From the NCBI GenBank assembly GCA_014801955.1, contig JAAVDE010000001.1, forward strand, positions 32,838-96,837: DNA of 64,000 nt, given 5' to 3'. The DNA comes from Bacteroides sp. (GTDB lineage Bacteria > Bacteroidota > Bacteroidia > Bacteroidales > Muribaculaceae). A program made the position numbers and the translations under genes. Of the stretch, positions 25,345 to 35,523 are shown in pieces; positions within the stretch are counted from its first letter, which is position 1; the number at the start of each line of letters is the position of its first letter. Under the pieces are notes generated by a model. That model searched no databases. It was not told where the DNA came from and saw nothing but the letters and a program-made list of their open reading frames with translations.

Positions 25345-25403
25345 CTTAACGACCCTAAGGTCCTTAACGTCCCTAACGACCTTAACGACCCTAACGACCT
25401 TAA
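25345..25403. repeat. Tandem 9-bp repeat, unit cYtaacgac
   Basis: Six and a third copies: cttaacgac, cctaaggtc, cttaacgtc, cctaacgac, cttaacgac, cctaacgac, ctt. The period is a multiple of three, so it stays open in frame and produces a spurious Leu-Thr-Thr reading frame. It lies in the 586-bp gene-free stretch 24979-25564, which otherwise holds the leader RNA and the dnaK promoter. Confidence 0.8.
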
Positions 25404-25451
25404 AAAAGCGCTCCGCAAAAATGCGCTCCGCCCGGCCCGACGAGCCAAAGG

Positions 25452-25503
25452 TGACATTTTGTCAGTTTGGGGCAGGTGTCAACTTTTTTGGCACGTTATT
25501 TGT
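25452..25503 (+). promoter_or_regulatory. Sigma-54-like promoter with upstream palindrome, for dnaK
   Basis: TTGGCACG at 25488-25495 matches the -24 element of sigma-54 promoters; GG (25490-25491) is followed after exactly 10 bases by GT (25502-25503), one base from the canonical GC of the -12 element. Upstream, 25452-25464 is a perfect palindrome TGACA-ttt-TGTCA, a plausible activator site, with a further TGTCA half-site at 25477-25481. No TAnnTTTG box is visible near the expected place. The dnaK ATG is 61 bases downstream. Confidence 0.5.
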
Positions 25504-25564
25504 TACTCCATTGCAAAACAAACGAAAATATTAACTAACTAAAAATTTTAACATAACCGAAATT

Positions 25565-27472
25565 ATGGGAAAAATCATTGGCATTGACCTTGGCACCACC
25601 AACTCTTGTGTTGCCGTTCTCGAAGGTAAGGACCCCGTTGTTATTCCTAACAGCGAAGGTCGTAACACAACTCCGTCAGTAGTCGCTTTCACCGACGGCG
25701 GCGAACGCAAGGTCGGCGAACCGGCCAAACGTCAGGCTATTACGAATCCTAAGCGCACGATCTATTCTATCAAGCGCTTCATGGGCGAAACCTGCCAGGA
25801 CGTTGAAAACGAAATCAAGCGCGTGCCCTACAAAGTAGTTTGTGGCGCTAACAATACTCCCCGCGTCGACATCGACGGCAAGGAATATTCGCCTCAGGAA
25901 ATCTCGGCAATGATTCTTCAGAAAATGAAGAAAACCGCTGAGGACTATCTGGGCCAGACCGTGTCGGAAGCCGTTATTACCGTTCCGGCATATTTCAACG
26001 ACGCTCAGCGTCAGGCAACCAAAGAAGCCGGTGAGATTGCCGGTCTGACCGTTCGCCGTATTGTTAACGAACCCACCGCAGCTGCCCTGGCCTATGGCCT
26101 CGACAAGGATGGCAAGGACCAGAAGGTTGCAGTGTTTGACCTCGGTGGCGGCACGTTCGATATCTCTATCCTCGAACTGGGCGACGGCGTGTTTGAAGTT
26201 AAGTCAACCAACGGCGACACCCACCTGGGCGGTGATGACTTCGACCAGGTTATCATCGACTGGCTGGCCGACGAGTTCCAGAAGGAAGAAGGCGTTGACC
26301 TGCGCATGGACCCCATGGCTCTGCAGCGCCTGAAGGAAGCCGCCGAAAAGGCTAAAATCGAACTGTCGAGCTCGACCTCAACCGAAATCAACCTGCCTTA
26401 TATCATGCCCGTTAACGGCCTGCCCAAACACCTGGTAAAGACCCTTACCCGCGCTAAATTCGAGCAGCTGGCCGACCTGCTGATTCAGGCAACCGTTGAA
26501 CCCTGCCGCAAGGCGATGGAAGACGCCGGCCTGACTCCCGCCGACATCCACGAAGTTATTCTCGTTGGCGGTTCGACCCGTATTCCCGCTATCCAGCACA
26601 AGGTTAAGGAAATCTTCGGCAAAGAACCCTCCAAGGGTGTTAACCCCGACGAAGTCGTTGCCGTTGGTGCAGCAATCCAGGGCGGCGTGCTCTCGGGCGA
26701 CGTTAAGGACGTTCTGCTGCTCGACGTTGTTCCTCTGAGCGTCGGTATTGAAACCCTCGGTGGCGTAATGACCAAGCTGATTGAGGCCAACACCACTATT
26801 CCTACCCGCAAGAGCGAAACCTTCTCGACCGCAGCCGACAACCAGCCCAGCGTTGAAATCGTAGTGCTTCAGGGCGAACGCCCCATGGCAAAAGACGACA
26901 AAGTCCTCGGCAAGTTCCACCTCGACGGCATCGCACCCGCTCCCCGCGGCATTCCTCAGATTGAAGTGACCTTCGAGGTCGACGCAAACGGTATTCTCAA
27001 CGTTTCCGCCAAGGATAAAGCAACCGGCAAGGAACAGAGCATCCGCATCGAAGCATCGTCGGGTCTGACCGACGCTGAAATCAAGCGCATGAAGGAAGAA
27101 GCAGAAGCCAACGCCGCTGCCGACGCCAAGGAAAAAGAGCGCGTCGACACCATCAACAAGGCCGACTCCATCATCTTCCAGACCGAAAAGCAGCTCAACG
27201 AACTCGGCGACAAGATTCCCGCCGACAAGAAAGCCGCAATTGAAGCAGCCGTTGCCAAGCTGAAAGACGCCCACAAGGCTCAGGACATCGCCGGTATCGA
27301 GGCCGCCATCAAGGAAATTGAAACCACCTTTGGCGCTGCCCAGCAAGACATCCTCAACGCTCAGGCCCAGGCCCAGCAGGCAGGTGCCCAGCCCGGCGCC
27401 GGCGCTCCGAACCCCGGCAACCCCGGCGGCGACGACCATGTAACCGACGTTGACTTCGAAGAAGTTAAGTAA
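25565..27472 (+). CDS. dnaK: Chaperone DnaK (Hsp70)
   Basis: A 635-residue Hsp70 of normal length. The ATPase domain starts [15 protein letters not shown] and contains [33 protein letters not shown] and [13 protein letters not shown]. The hydrophobic linker [18 protein letters not shown] leads into the substrate-binding domain ([12 protein letters not shown]) and helical lid. The disordered Gly/Ala/Gln-rich tail ends [13 protein letters not shown], the typical DnaK C-terminus. No grpE or dnaJ is adjacent, so dnaK is monocistronic here and followed by a strong terminator. The promoter region suggests sigma-54-type heat-shock control. Confidence 0.98.
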   Translation: MGKIIGIDLGTTNSCVAVLEGKDPVVIPNSEGRNTTPSVVAFTDGGERKVGEPAKRQAITNPKRTIYSIKRFMGETCQDVENEIKRVPYKVVCGANNTPRVDIDGKEYSPQEISAMILQKMKKTAEDYLGQTVSEAVITVPAYFNDAQRQATKEAGEIAGLTVRRIVNEPTAAALAYGLDKDGKDQKVAVFDLGGGTFDISILELGDGVFEVKSTNGDTHLGGDDFDQVIIDWLADEFQKEEGVDLRMDPMALQRLKEAAEKAKIELSSSTSTEINLPYIMPVNGLPKHLVKTLTRAKFEQLADLLIQATVEPCRKAMEDAGLTPADIHEVILVGGSTRIPAIQHKVKEIFGKEPSKGVNPDEVVAVGAAIQGGVLSGDVKDVLLLDVVPLSVGIETLGGVMTKLIEANTTIPTRKSETFSTAADNQPSVEIVVLQGERPMAKDDKVLGKFHLDGIAPAPRGIPQIEVTFEVDANGILNVSAKDKATGKEQSIRIEASSGLTDAEIKRMKEEAEANAAADAKEKERVDTINKADSIIFQTEKQLNELGDKIPADKKAAIEAAVAKLKDAHKAQDIAGIEAAIKEIETTFGAAQQDILNAQAQAQQAGAQPGAGAPNPGNPGGDDHVTDVDFEEVK

Positions 27473-27499
27473 ACACACCTCTCCATAGATAGTAATTAA

Positions 27500-27534
27500 G
27501 GAGTGCGACCCCTGCGGTCGCACTCCTTTTTTTT
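27500..27534 (+). terminator. Rho-independent terminator after dnaK
   Basis: Perfect 11-bp stem ggagtgcgacc (27500-27510) / ggtcgcactcc (27516-27526), 5-base loop, followed by eight T. It also separates dnaK from the convergent regulator gene. Confidence 0.93.
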
Positions 27535-27549
27535 CTGTCAGTGGGGGAG

Positions 27550-30438
27550 TTAGAGGGAGGCGATGTAGTCGGTGAGGGAGAGGGAGGGGTCGAGGGCGAG
27601 CTTTTTGCGCAGGCGGTAGCGGGCCATTTCAACGGATTTGAAGGAGATGTTGATCAGCGGCGCGATTTCTTTGCTGGTCAGGCCCATGCGTATGTAGCAG
27701 CAGAGGCGCACGTCGGCCTGCGAGAGTTGGGGGTGCAGCTGGTGCAGACGTTTGGTGTAGTCGCCGTAAACAACGTCGAAGTTGCGGTTGAAGGTGCTCC
27801 AATCGTCGTCGTGGCTGATGTTTTGTTCAATGGAGGTTTGAATGTGCGAAAGCTGTTTCTGCACCGCCGGGTCGAGCGATTTTTCTTGCTGGATGTGGGA
27901 AATCTTGGACGCTATGTCGTTGAGAATCTCGTTTTTGCGAATGAGGTTCATGGTCGCGCTGCTGAGTTCGTCGCTTTTGTGTTTGATGTCGATTTCGAGT
28001 TGCTCGGATTTGAGGGTTGCGATTTCGTAGTCTTTGTGGAGGGCGTCTTGCTCGGCTTGTTTGCGCATTTCGTCGAGTTCGAGGTCCTTTTGGGTTTCGA
28101 GGCGTTGCTCGGCGTTGTATTTCCAGCGCATGATGGCCAGGGTCGTGCCTGAGAAGCCGGCGATTATCAACAGCAGGTAGAGGACCTTGGCGGCGGTTGA
28201 GCGATACCAGGGCGGAAGGATTTCGAATCCGAAGGCGGTTTCGCTGTCGTTGCCGGTCTGGAGGTTGCGGGCGCGCAGGTGGAGGGTATATTTCCCTTCG
28301 GGCAGGCGCGTGTATTCGCGTGCTGATTCGGTTGAGGGTATGCTCCAGGTTTTGTCGTAGCCTTCGAGGTAGGAGCTATAGTGAACGCCGTCGGCGGTTC
28401 GGAAGTCGGGACATGCGAAGTCGAAGCGCAGCGAGTTCAGGGCAAAGGGGAGCACCAGCGGTTCGCGGTCGGCTGAGGCCGTTGCGCGATAGACCATTGA
28501 GTCGCCGTTGGCATAGATGTAGCTGACAAGAGGGGAGGCTTCGGGGGTTTCGTCGGCGTGCGATGTGAGGTCAATGTCCCAGAAACCGTTTTGGTTGGCC
28601 ATCAGGAGATGGTCGTCGTTGAGGGCCGTTATGTGTTCAAAGCCGAACACGAGCCCCTCGTTGATGGTTTTGGCCATAGCAATGCGGCTAACGGCCACCG
28701 AGCCGTTGTCGGGTCGGGCCACTTCGATGCCGGCGCGGTCAATGAGGATTGTTTTGCCGTCGGCAACGTGGAGCGTCAGTGGGTTGCCGGCAGTGAACAC
28801 GGTCGCGAGTTCGCCGTCGGCAACGAAGCCGGTGCCCGAGTCGTTGAGAGAGAAGAAGCCGGCTTCGTTGATAATCACCGGCTTGCCGTCAACGATGGCA
28901 ACGGAGTTATTGCGCGCCGTTGGCAGGCCGTTCTTTTCGGTGAAGAAGCTGACGGAGTCGATAGCTGAATTGTCGGGCGACAGGGTTATGCAGTATATCC
29001 CCTTGAGCCAGTGGCTAATCCAGAGGCGGTTGCGGCTGTCGATGTCGAAGCGGCCGCGAACGTCGGGGTAGTCTTCGGCGAGTTTGACGGAAGTCCACTT
29101 TCCGTTGACGTTGCGGAGAATATGGAAGCCGTCGTAGGATGAAGCAACGGCGGTTGCCTGCGCCGTTTCGTTAAGCAGGCGAATGCAGTAGGTTCCGCCG
29201 AGGCCGTCGATTTTGTGGAAGCCGGCGCGGTCGTGGAAGTAGGCGCCCGCGTCGCAGCTAACGAAGAAGCCGTCGTTGGCAATCGGCGTGATGGACCATA
29301 TCTGGCCCTGCAACTCGCGCCGCAGCGGCAGGGGCGACGGGCCGGATGCAAACGGATAGCGCGAGGAGAAGAGCCCTTGGTTAGTGCCGAAATAGATCGT
29401 TTGGTCGCAGAGGAGCGACGTGTAGCCGGCACCGACGTTGTTTGAAGTGCCGATAATATTGGTTATCGGCGAGTTATACATTGCGTAGTCCAGGCCGTTG
29501 TCCAGACAGAGCCAAATGTTGCCGCGGTTGTCGAACCCGGCGTTGAGAACCGTGTTGTTCTGCATTCCGCTCTCCATATTAATATATTTGGTGACGCCGG
29601 CCTTGAAATTCTTAACGACAGCGCCGCCCGTAACCGTTCCGAACAGGTAGTTGTTGCCGTTGCCGGCGGCGCAGAAGAGCTGATTGTCGATCAGGAAGTC
29701 GTTGATATCGCTTCGGAGCGGTTCGGCCGAGTTGCCGTCGTAGGCATAAAGGCCGTTCATTTCCGTTGCAATCAGCAGGCGGCTCTCGAGCGGAAGGATT
29801 CCGCGGATTTTCTTGCCGTTGAGGGCCGCGGTGTTCTCCAGTTGGGTCAGGTTGCCGGCAGTGTCGAGGCGGCTGATGTGGCCCTCCTCCGTTCCGATGA
29901 AAATGATGCCGCCGATGTTGGCCGACGTTGCAATACGCTCGGGCGAGGCCACGGCGCGGGTTTCCGAGCCGTCGAAGCGCAGCATTATGTTGTCGCACTG
30001 AAACCAGATGATGTCGTTTTGCTTCAAAACGTTCCAAACCTCGGTGAAACGGGCTTCGGCGCGGTCGCTGATGGTTTCGAGTAGCGAAACGTAGGTCAGG
30101 CAACCGGTTTCGGGGTCGGCGAAGAAATAGCCGAACTCCTCGGAGCCGCCACAGTAAATGCGGCCCGATTCGGCGTCGTAGAATAGCGAGCGCACCGTTG
30201 TCAGGTTCGGCAGCGGATATTTTTGCCATCGTTCGCCGTCGCAGGTCAGCAGGCCGTCGCGGTTGCCGATATAGAGGCGGCCGATGGAGTCGTGGGCCAC
30301 GGCCCAGTTCTGGGGGCCGCCGGAGTAGATTGCCCGCGGAAAGTTTCGGACCTGAACGAAGCCCGAGGCGCCGGCATCGGTCGGCGAGCCGATGGAGGCG
30401 AGAATCAGAAATATGAAAATTTTCAGAATTGAGCGCAT
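27550..30438 (-). CDS. SusR-like membrane-spanning one-component regulator (propeller, Y_Y_Y, LuxR HTH)
   Basis: From the ATG at 30438, 962 residues. After a signal peptide comes a long periplasmic beta-propeller with Reg_prop-like blades (NWAVAHDSIGRLYIGNRDGL; NRGNIWLCLDNGLD), a Y_Y_Y-type Ig domain (YLEGYDKTWSIPSTESAREY, LPEGKYTLHLRARN), one transmembrane helix at about 735-757 (VLYLLLIIAGFSGTTLAIM), a cytoplasmic coiled coil, and a C-terminal LuxR-type HTH (LSQADVRLCCYIRMGLTSKE, then FKSVEMARYRLRKKL). No kinase or receiver domain is present, as in SusR rather than in hybrid two-component systems. It is divergent from the beta-glucan locus and almost certainly its activator. Confidence 0.9.
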   Translation of the reverse strand: MRSILKIFIFLILASIGSPTDAGASGFVQVRNFPRAIYSGGPQNWAVAHDSIGRLYIGNRDGLLTCDGERWQKYPLPNLTTVRSLFYDAESGRIYCGGSEEFGYFFADPETGCLTYVSLLETISDRAEARFTEVWNVLKQNDIIWFQCDNIMLRFDGSETRAVASPERIATSANIGGIIFIGTEEGHISRLDTAGNLTQLENTAALNGKKIRGILPLESRLLIATEMNGLYAYDGNSAEPLRSDINDFLIDNQLFCAAGNGNNYLFGTVTGGAVVKNFKAGVTKYINMESGMQNNTVLNAGFDNRGNIWLCLDNGLDYAMYNSPITNIIGTSNNVGAGYTSLLCDQTIYFGTNQGLFSSRYPFASGPSPLPLRRELQGQIWSITPIANDGFFVSCDAGAYFHDRAGFHKIDGLGGTYCIRLLNETAQATAVASSYDGFHILRNVNGKWTSVKLAEDYPDVRGRFDIDSRNRLWISHWLKGIYCITLSPDNSAIDSVSFFTEKNGLPTARNNSVAIVDGKPVIINEAGFFSLNDSGTGFVADGELATVFTAGNPLTLHVADGKTILIDRAGIEVARPDNGSVAVSRIAMAKTINEGLVFGFEHITALNDDHLLMANQNGFWDIDLTSHADETPEASPLVSYIYANGDSMVYRATASADREPLVLPFALNSLRFDFACPDFRTADGVHYSSYLEGYDKTWSIPSTESAREYTRLPEGKYTLHLRARNLQTGNDSETAFGFEILPPWYRSTAAKVLYLLLIIAGFSGTTLAIMRWKYNAEQRLETQKDLELDEMRKQAEQDALHKDYEIATLKSEQLEIDIKHKSDELSSATMNLIRKNEILNDIASKISHIQQEKSLDPAVQKQLSHIQTSIEQNISHDDDWSTFNRNFDVVYGDYTKRLHQLHPQLSQADVRLCCYIRMGLTSKEIAPLINISFKSVEMARYRLRKKLALDPSLSLTDYIASL

Positions 30439-30623
30439 GGTAATAGACTTTTTTCGATAGGTTAGTGCAAAGGTGCGAAAAATTTTTGTGTAGGGGTGGG
30501 AAGTTTTATATGTTATATAACATGTTTTGTGCAATGCGTTGTGAATTAGTGTGTTGAAAAATGGGGTTGTGGTACTGTAGGGGCGATTTTAGGGTATTGT
30601 AGAGGTTATGTAGGGGTAAAATA

Positions 30624-30655
30624 TTTGCAGAATCCTTTTTTAGTATATAAATTTG
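30624..30655 (+). promoter_or_regulatory. Promoter of the susCD-like operon
   Basis: TTTG (30624-30627), 20 bases, then TAAATTTG (30648-30655), a full Bacteroidetes promoter 38 bases before the susC-like ATG. The 254-bp divergent spacer 30439-30692 must also hold the activator site; I see no obvious inverted repeat for it. Confidence 0.7.
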
Positions 30656-30692
30656 CGCCGTCAAATCGAAACAATTAACCAATTCATTATCC

Positions 30693-33600
30693 ATGAATAA
30701 AGCATTCCTAACAATTCTGTTTGCCCTGATAGGGCTGAGCTCCTGGGCTCAGTCGTTCACGGTGACGGGCACGGTCACTTCGTCGGACGACGGCGAACCG
30801 CTGGCCGGCGCCACCGTTAAAGTTAAAGGCAAATCGGTTATGACCGCCGCCGATATTGACGGTCACTACACCATTACAGTTAACGGTAAACAAGCCGTTC
30901 TGGAATTTTCCTACGTTGGCTACGCGGGCGCCGAGCGCACCGTTAAGCAGGCCGGCGTGGTTGACGTTGTTATGACTCCCGATGCCGGTGTGCTCGACGA
31001 AGTAGTCGTTATCGGTTATGGCGCCGTTAGAAAGAGCGACCTGACCGGTTCGGTTTCGAGCGTCAACGCCGATAAACTCACCAAAACGCCCGCCGCCTCG
31101 CTTTCCAATGCCCTTCAGGGTCAGGTTGCCGGCGTTACGGTCAACTCGCTGACCGGTCGTCCGGGCGCGGGCGCCGAAGTGCGCATCCGCGGTGTCGGAA
31201 CGGTCAACGGCGCATCGCCTATCTATGTTGTCGATGGCGTTATTGCCGACAATATCGACTTTTTGTCGCCTAACGACATCGAACACATCGAAGTGCTGAA
31301 AGACGCCTCGGCCACCGCAATCTACGGTGCGCGCGGCGCCAACGGCGTTATTATCGTTACCACCAAGGCCGGCGGCTTCTCCACTCCGACCCACATCAGC
31401 TTCAACGGCTACATCGGCGTTCAGCAGCGCTGGAAAAAGCTCAACGTTATGAATGCCAAGGAGTATGCCGACACCTATCTGGCCATCAACGGCAACAAGG
31501 CAATGAAGACCTACTATGAACGCGAGGGCCTGAACGGCTTCCTCTACATGTTCCAGCAGCTGCGCAGCTCCGAGTTCCACGCCATGCCGAAAATCTCCTC
31601 GCAGCCCAACGGCTTTGACTACAGCGCCGTTGACACCGACTGGCAGGACGAAGTTTTCCGCGACGGCCTGATTCAGAACTACCACCTCTCGATCGACGGC
31701 GGTTCCGACAAGGTCAGCTACTCAATGTCGGGCAGCTGGTTTGGCCAGGAAGGTATCATCATCGGCTCTGACTACACCCGCTTCACCGGCCGCATCAACA
31801 CCACCTTCAAGGCATTCCCCTGGCTGAAAGTCGGCGAGAACATCTCGTTCATGTCGTCGGTTGCCAAAAACGCCTATGAAAGCGGCGACAACTCCGAGAG
31901 CGCCGGTGCCAGCATCATCTCCGCCGCCTTTGCAATGGCTCCGTGGGATCCCGTGCGCTACCCCGAAGGCGCAGTCAACTCCAAGGGTCAGTCGCTCGCC
32001 GGAGGTCTGTCGGCCGGCTCGATGTTCAAAAACGTTACCAACCCCTTCTCGATGGTTGAATACTCCCACCCGAAGGTCAACAACGACCGCCTGGTCGGCA
32101 ACGTTTTCATGGAAATCCTGCCCGTCAGCCACCTGAGCTTCCGCAGCACCTACAGCTTTGACTATCGCCTCACCCGCGACCGCAGCTTTGGCGACGCCTA
32201 CGTCGTTTCCGCCTACGACAAACGCTCGAAGAACTTCCTGTCGTCGTCGATGGCCCGCAGCTACTACTGGAACAACGACAACATCCTGACCTACGACAAC
32301 ACCTTCGGCCGCCACAACCTGACCGCAATGGCCGGTTTCACCGTTGAAGAATACAACTACTACTCTATTGGTGGTTCTGGTTCAACCATCCTCAACCCGG
32401 TTGAACGCAACTGGTACCTGTCGCAGGTAACCGACGACTTCGGCCGTCCGGGCGACAGCGTTGGCCGCAACCGCCGCCAGTCGTGGCTCGGTCGTGTCAA
32501 CTACGGCTACGACAACCGCTACCTGCTGACCGTTAACTTCCGCGCCGACGGTTCCAGCAAATTCTCCGAAAACCGCTGGGGCTACTTCCCCTCCTTCGCG
32601 CTGGCCTGGAAAATGAACAACGAAGCCTGGCTGCGCAACGTAACCTACCTGAACGACCTGAAAATCCGCTTCGGCTGGGGTAAGGTCGGCAACGACAACA
32701 TCGGCAACGACGCCTTCCTGCTGAAGATGTTCAACACCGGTCCCACCTTTGTTGACTACGTTCTCGGCGCCGACCAGGCGCTGGCCAACGGCGCCGCCGT
32801 TCTGACCTGGATCAACCAGGGCGGCCACTGGGAAAACACCGAGCAGTGGAGCGCAGGCGTTGACTTCCGCTTCTGGAACGGTTTGCTCTCCGGCTCTGTC
32901 GACGGCTTTATCCGCGACACCAACGATATGCTCATGGGCGTTAACGCTCCCGCGCAGGTCGGCAACCGCTATGCCGGCACGGCCAACGTTGGCAAGGTGC
33001 GCAACAAGGGCATTGAAATCCAGCTCGACCACACCAAGCAGGTGACCAAAGACTTCCGCTATTCAGTGGGCGGCAACGTTTCGTTCATCGACAACAAACT
33101 GGTTGCGCTCAACGGCGGCTCGCCCATCTACACCAACTACCAGAACATTCAGGTCGTTAACCAGGGCTTCCCCCTCTATTACTACTGGGGCTACCAGTAT
33201 GAGGGCGTTTATCGCTCCGACGAAGAGGTTCTTGAACACCTCCACGGCTACGACGCCAAGACCTCGCCCTTCCACGCCGGCGACGCCAAGTATCGCGACA
33301 ACAACGGCGACGGCGTTATCGACGACAACGACCGCGTTGAACTCGGCTCGTCGATTCCCAAGGTGAACTATGGCATCAACCTCGGTGCATGGTATAAAGG
33401 CTTCGACCTTCAGCTCTTCTTCCAGGGCACTGCCGGTTCGAAAATCTACAACCAGATGCGCACCCGCCTGGAAAGCGACGGCTCAACGAGCATTCTCTCG
33501 CCCGTTATGGCCGACGCCTGGACCGAAGATAACCCCAACGGCTCCATTCCCAATCCGCGCAACTCGGTTAACTACTATGCCTCGGACCGCTTCCTGGAAA

Positions 33601-33824
33601 AAGGCGACTACTTCCGCCTGAAAAACCTTCAGCTCGGCTACTCGCTGCCGAAAAAGGTGTTTGGCAAGAGCGGATTCGAAAGCTGCCGCTTCTATGTTCA
33701 GTGCTCCAACGTGTTCACCGTTACCAAATACTCGGGCTATGACCCCGAAGTCAGCAGCGGTGTTGACTACGGCAACTATCCCCAGAGCCGCACCTTCCTG
33801 TTCGGCGTTAACATAACCTACTAA
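30693..33824 (+). CDS. SusC/RagA-family TonB-linked outer-membrane transporter
   Basis: A 1043-residue importer for oligosaccharides. The signal peptide ends near SWAQS; a carboxypeptidase-D-like domain follows (SSDDGEPLAGATVKVKGKSV to about residue 105), then the TonB-box region LDEVVVIGYGAVRKSDLTGS, the plug with VRIRGVGTVNGASPIYVVDG, the SusC signature DASATAIYGARGANGVIIVT and a 22-strand-type barrel ending YPQSRTFLFGVNITY. It pairs with the SusD-like gene 13 bp downstream. The glycosidases nearby indicate that beta-1,3-gluco-oligosaccharides are the cargo. Confidence 0.97.
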   Translation: MNKAFLTILFALIGLSSWAQSFTVTGTVTSSDDGEPLAGATVKVKGKSVMTAADIDGHYTITVNGKQAVLEFSYVGYAGAERTVKQAGVVDVVMTPDAGVLDEVVVIGYGAVRKSDLTGSVSSVNADKLTKTPAASLSNALQGQVAGVTVNSLTGRPGAGAEVRIRGVGTVNGASPIYVVDGVIADNIDFLSPNDIEHIEVLKDASATAIYGARGANGVIIVTTKAGGFSTPTHISFNGYIGVQQRWKKLNVMNAKEYADTYLAINGNKAMKTYYEREGLNGFLYMFQQLRSSEFHAMPKISSQPNGFDYSAVDTDWQDEVFRDGLIQNYHLSIDGGSDKVSYSMSGSWFGQEGIIIGSDYTRFTGRINTTFKAFPWLKVGENISFMSSVAKNAYESGDNSESAGASIISAAFAMAPWDPVRYPEGAVNSKGQSLAGGLSAGSMFKNVTNPFSMVEYSHPKVNNDRLVGNVFMEILPVSHLSFRSTYSFDYRLTRDRSFGDAYVVSAYDKRSKNFLSSSMARSYYWNNDNILTYDNTFGRHNLTAMAGFTVEEYNYYSIGGSGSTILNPVERNWYLSQVTDDFGRPGDSVGRNRRQSWLGRVNYGYDNRYLLTVNFRADGSSKFSENRWGYFPSFALAWKMNNEAWLRNVTYLNDLKIRFGWGKVGNDNIGNDAFLLKMFNTGPTFVDYVLGADQALANGAAVLTWINQGGHWENTEQWSAGVDFRFWNGLLSGSVDGFIRDTNDMLMGVNAPAQVGNRYAGTANVGKVRNKGIEIQLDHTKQVTKDFRYSVGGNVSFIDNKLVALNGGSPIYTNYQNIQVVNQGFPLYYYWGYQYEGVYRSDEEVLEHLHGYDAKTSPFHAGDAKYRDNNGDGVIDDNDRVELGSSIPKVNYGINLGAWYKGFDLQLFFQGTAGSKIYNQMRTRLESDGSTSILSPVMADAWTEDNPNGSIPNPRNSVNYYASDRFLEKGDYFRLKNLQLGYSLPKKVFGKSGFESCRFYVQCSNVFTVTKYSGYDPEVSSGVDYGNYPQSRTFLFGVNITY

Positions 33825-33837
33825 TAAGCCTTTCATC

Positions 33838-35439
33838 ATGAAAATCTCCAATATATTCAAAACTTGCGCCCCGGCAGCCCTTTTGATGCTGACCGCATGC
33901 AACAGCTGGCTCTCCGAGCCGACTCCGGGCGTTACCGGGCTCGACGAGTTCTTTACCAGCGGTGCTGCCTGCGAGCAGGTAGTCAACGGCTGCTATGCCC
34001 CCCTGGCCTGGGAGTTCAACAAAACCTACTTCAGCGAATGGTTTATCGGCGACATCGCCTCCGACGACGCCCTCAAGGGCGGCCAGAACAAGGCCGACGG
34101 CTCCGATGCCTACGACATCGATAACTTCAAGACCAACGCCAACAACGGCATTCTGCTTGACTACTATCGCGCGAAATACATGGGCATCAGCCGCTGCAAC
34201 CTCGCCATCCGCGAAATTGCAAAATATCAGCCCGACACTACCCTGACCGTCGAAACCCAGAACCGCATGATCGGCGAAGCCCGCTTCCTGCGCGGATTCT
34301 ACTATTTCCAGCTGGTACGCGTGTTTGGCGGAGTGCCCCTGTCGCTCGACGTTATTGAATCCGACGCCAACTGGCGCAGCCCGCGCGCCTCGGTCAGCGA
34401 CATCTACGATGCCATCGTTGCCGACTTCGAAGCCGCCGAGAAGCTGCTCTGGGCCAAGAGCGCCTACGCTCCCGAAGACCTTGGCCGCGCAACCCGCGGC
34501 GCCGCCCGCGCAATGCTCTGCAAGGCCAACCTCTATCGCAAGAACTACGACGAAGCCTACAAGTGGGGCAAAAAGTTCATCGACGAGGAATATAATGCCG
34601 GCGAATACTCCCTGTTCACCAACTATGCCGACAACTTCACCCTTGCCGGCGAAAATGGCTCGGAAAGCGTGTTTGAAATCCAGTATATGGCCGACCCGAC
34701 CAGTGACTACGGCGAAGGCTTCGGCTTTACGCGCGGCACTTTCGGCGCCATTCTGACCCGCCCGCGCCTCGACAGCATGGGCAGCAACAAGGGCTGGGGC
34801 TGGAACCACCCGACCCAGAACCTCTTCGATGAATACGAAGCCGGCGACCCGCGCCGCGAGCTGACCATCGGCGTTCCCTCAGCCGAGGAAGCCAGCAGCG
34901 TTGAGGTTAACTACCTCGGCTCGCCCTACTATAACATGAAGGTCAGCCAGGTTGAAAACAACATGTACCCGGCGCTTGACCACGACAGCCGCGGCGCGCT
35001 GAACTACCGCCTGGTGCGCGCTTCCGACGTGTTGCTGCTCTTCGCCGAAGCCGCCCTCGAAAGCGGCAAGAGCGAAACCGAGGCCAAATGGGCTCTCGAG
35101 CAGGTTCGCAGCCGCGCCCGCATGATGGCCAGCGACTCCAATGCGCTCCCCGAGTTCCCCAACTACCTCGGCTACTCCAACAACGCCGAATCGCTGCGCA
35201 AGGCAATCCGCCACGAACGCCGCGTTGAGCTCGCAATGGAAGGCCACCGCTGGTTCGACCTGGTTCGCTGGGGCATCGCCGCCGAAGTGATGGACAAGGA
35301 CAACGGCAGCTACGGCAAAAACGAATCAGCCGAAGCCCGCGAAGAAATGGCCTCGTTCATCAAAGGCAAACACGAACTCTTCCCCATCCCCTCGGAGGAA
35401 ATCGCTCTGAACCCGATGGAACAAAACAACGGATATTGA
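33838..35439 (+). CDS. SusD/RagB-family surface glycan-binding lipoprotein
   Basis: A 533-residue lipoprotein (lipobox LTAC, Cys21) forming the lid of the SusC transporter. Typical SusD elements are FFTSGAACEQVVNGCYAPLA, ARFLRGFYYFQLVRVFGGVP, the TPR-rich body (AARAMLCKANLYRKNYDEAY) and the C-terminal RASDVLLLFAEAALESG and RHERRVELAMEGHRWFDLVR. It is 13 bp after susC and ends the core pair; an 84-bp gap separates it from the next gene. It should capture beta-1,3-glucan fragments at the cell surface. Confidence 0.97.
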   Translation: MKISNIFKTCAPAALLMLTACNSWLSEPTPGVTGLDEFFTSGAACEQVVNGCYAPLAWEFNKTYFSEWFIGDIASDDALKGGQNKADGSDAYDIDNFKTNANNGILLDYYRAKYMGISRCNLAIREIAKYQPDTTLTVETQNRMIGEARFLRGFYYFQLVRVFGGVPLSLDVIESDANWRSPRASVSDIYDAIVADFEAAEKLLWAKSAYAPEDLGRATRGAARAMLCKANLYRKNYDEAYKWGKKFIDEEYNAGEYSLFTNYADNFTLAGENGSESVFEIQYMADPTSDYGEGFGFTRGTFGAILTRPRLDSMGSNKGWGWNHPTQNLFDEYEAGDPRRELTIGVPSAEEASSVEVNYLGSPYYNMKVSQVENNMYPALDHDSRGALNYRLVRASDVLLLFAEAALESGKSETEAKWALEQVRSRARMMASDSNALPEFPNYLGYSNNAESLRKAIRHERRVELAMEGHRWFDLVRWGIAAEVMDKDNGSYGKNESAEAREEMASFIKGKHELFPIPSEEIALNPMEQNNGY

Positions 35440-35523
35440 TTGATATGATATAGTATTCTTATTCTCCTCTCTCCTCGCTTTTTTAACAGACCACTATTAT
35501 TAACTCAATACCAATTATTATTT

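Noticed and set aside
25253-25534. 93-codon plus-strand frame before dnaK
   Set aside because: It is mostly the 9-bp repeat read as Leu-Thr-Thr and runs through the sigma-54-like promoter.
26378-27523. 381-codon antisense frame over dnaK
   Set aside because: dnaK is unambiguous; the antisense frame crosses its terminator and encodes a Gly/Asn-rich shadow.
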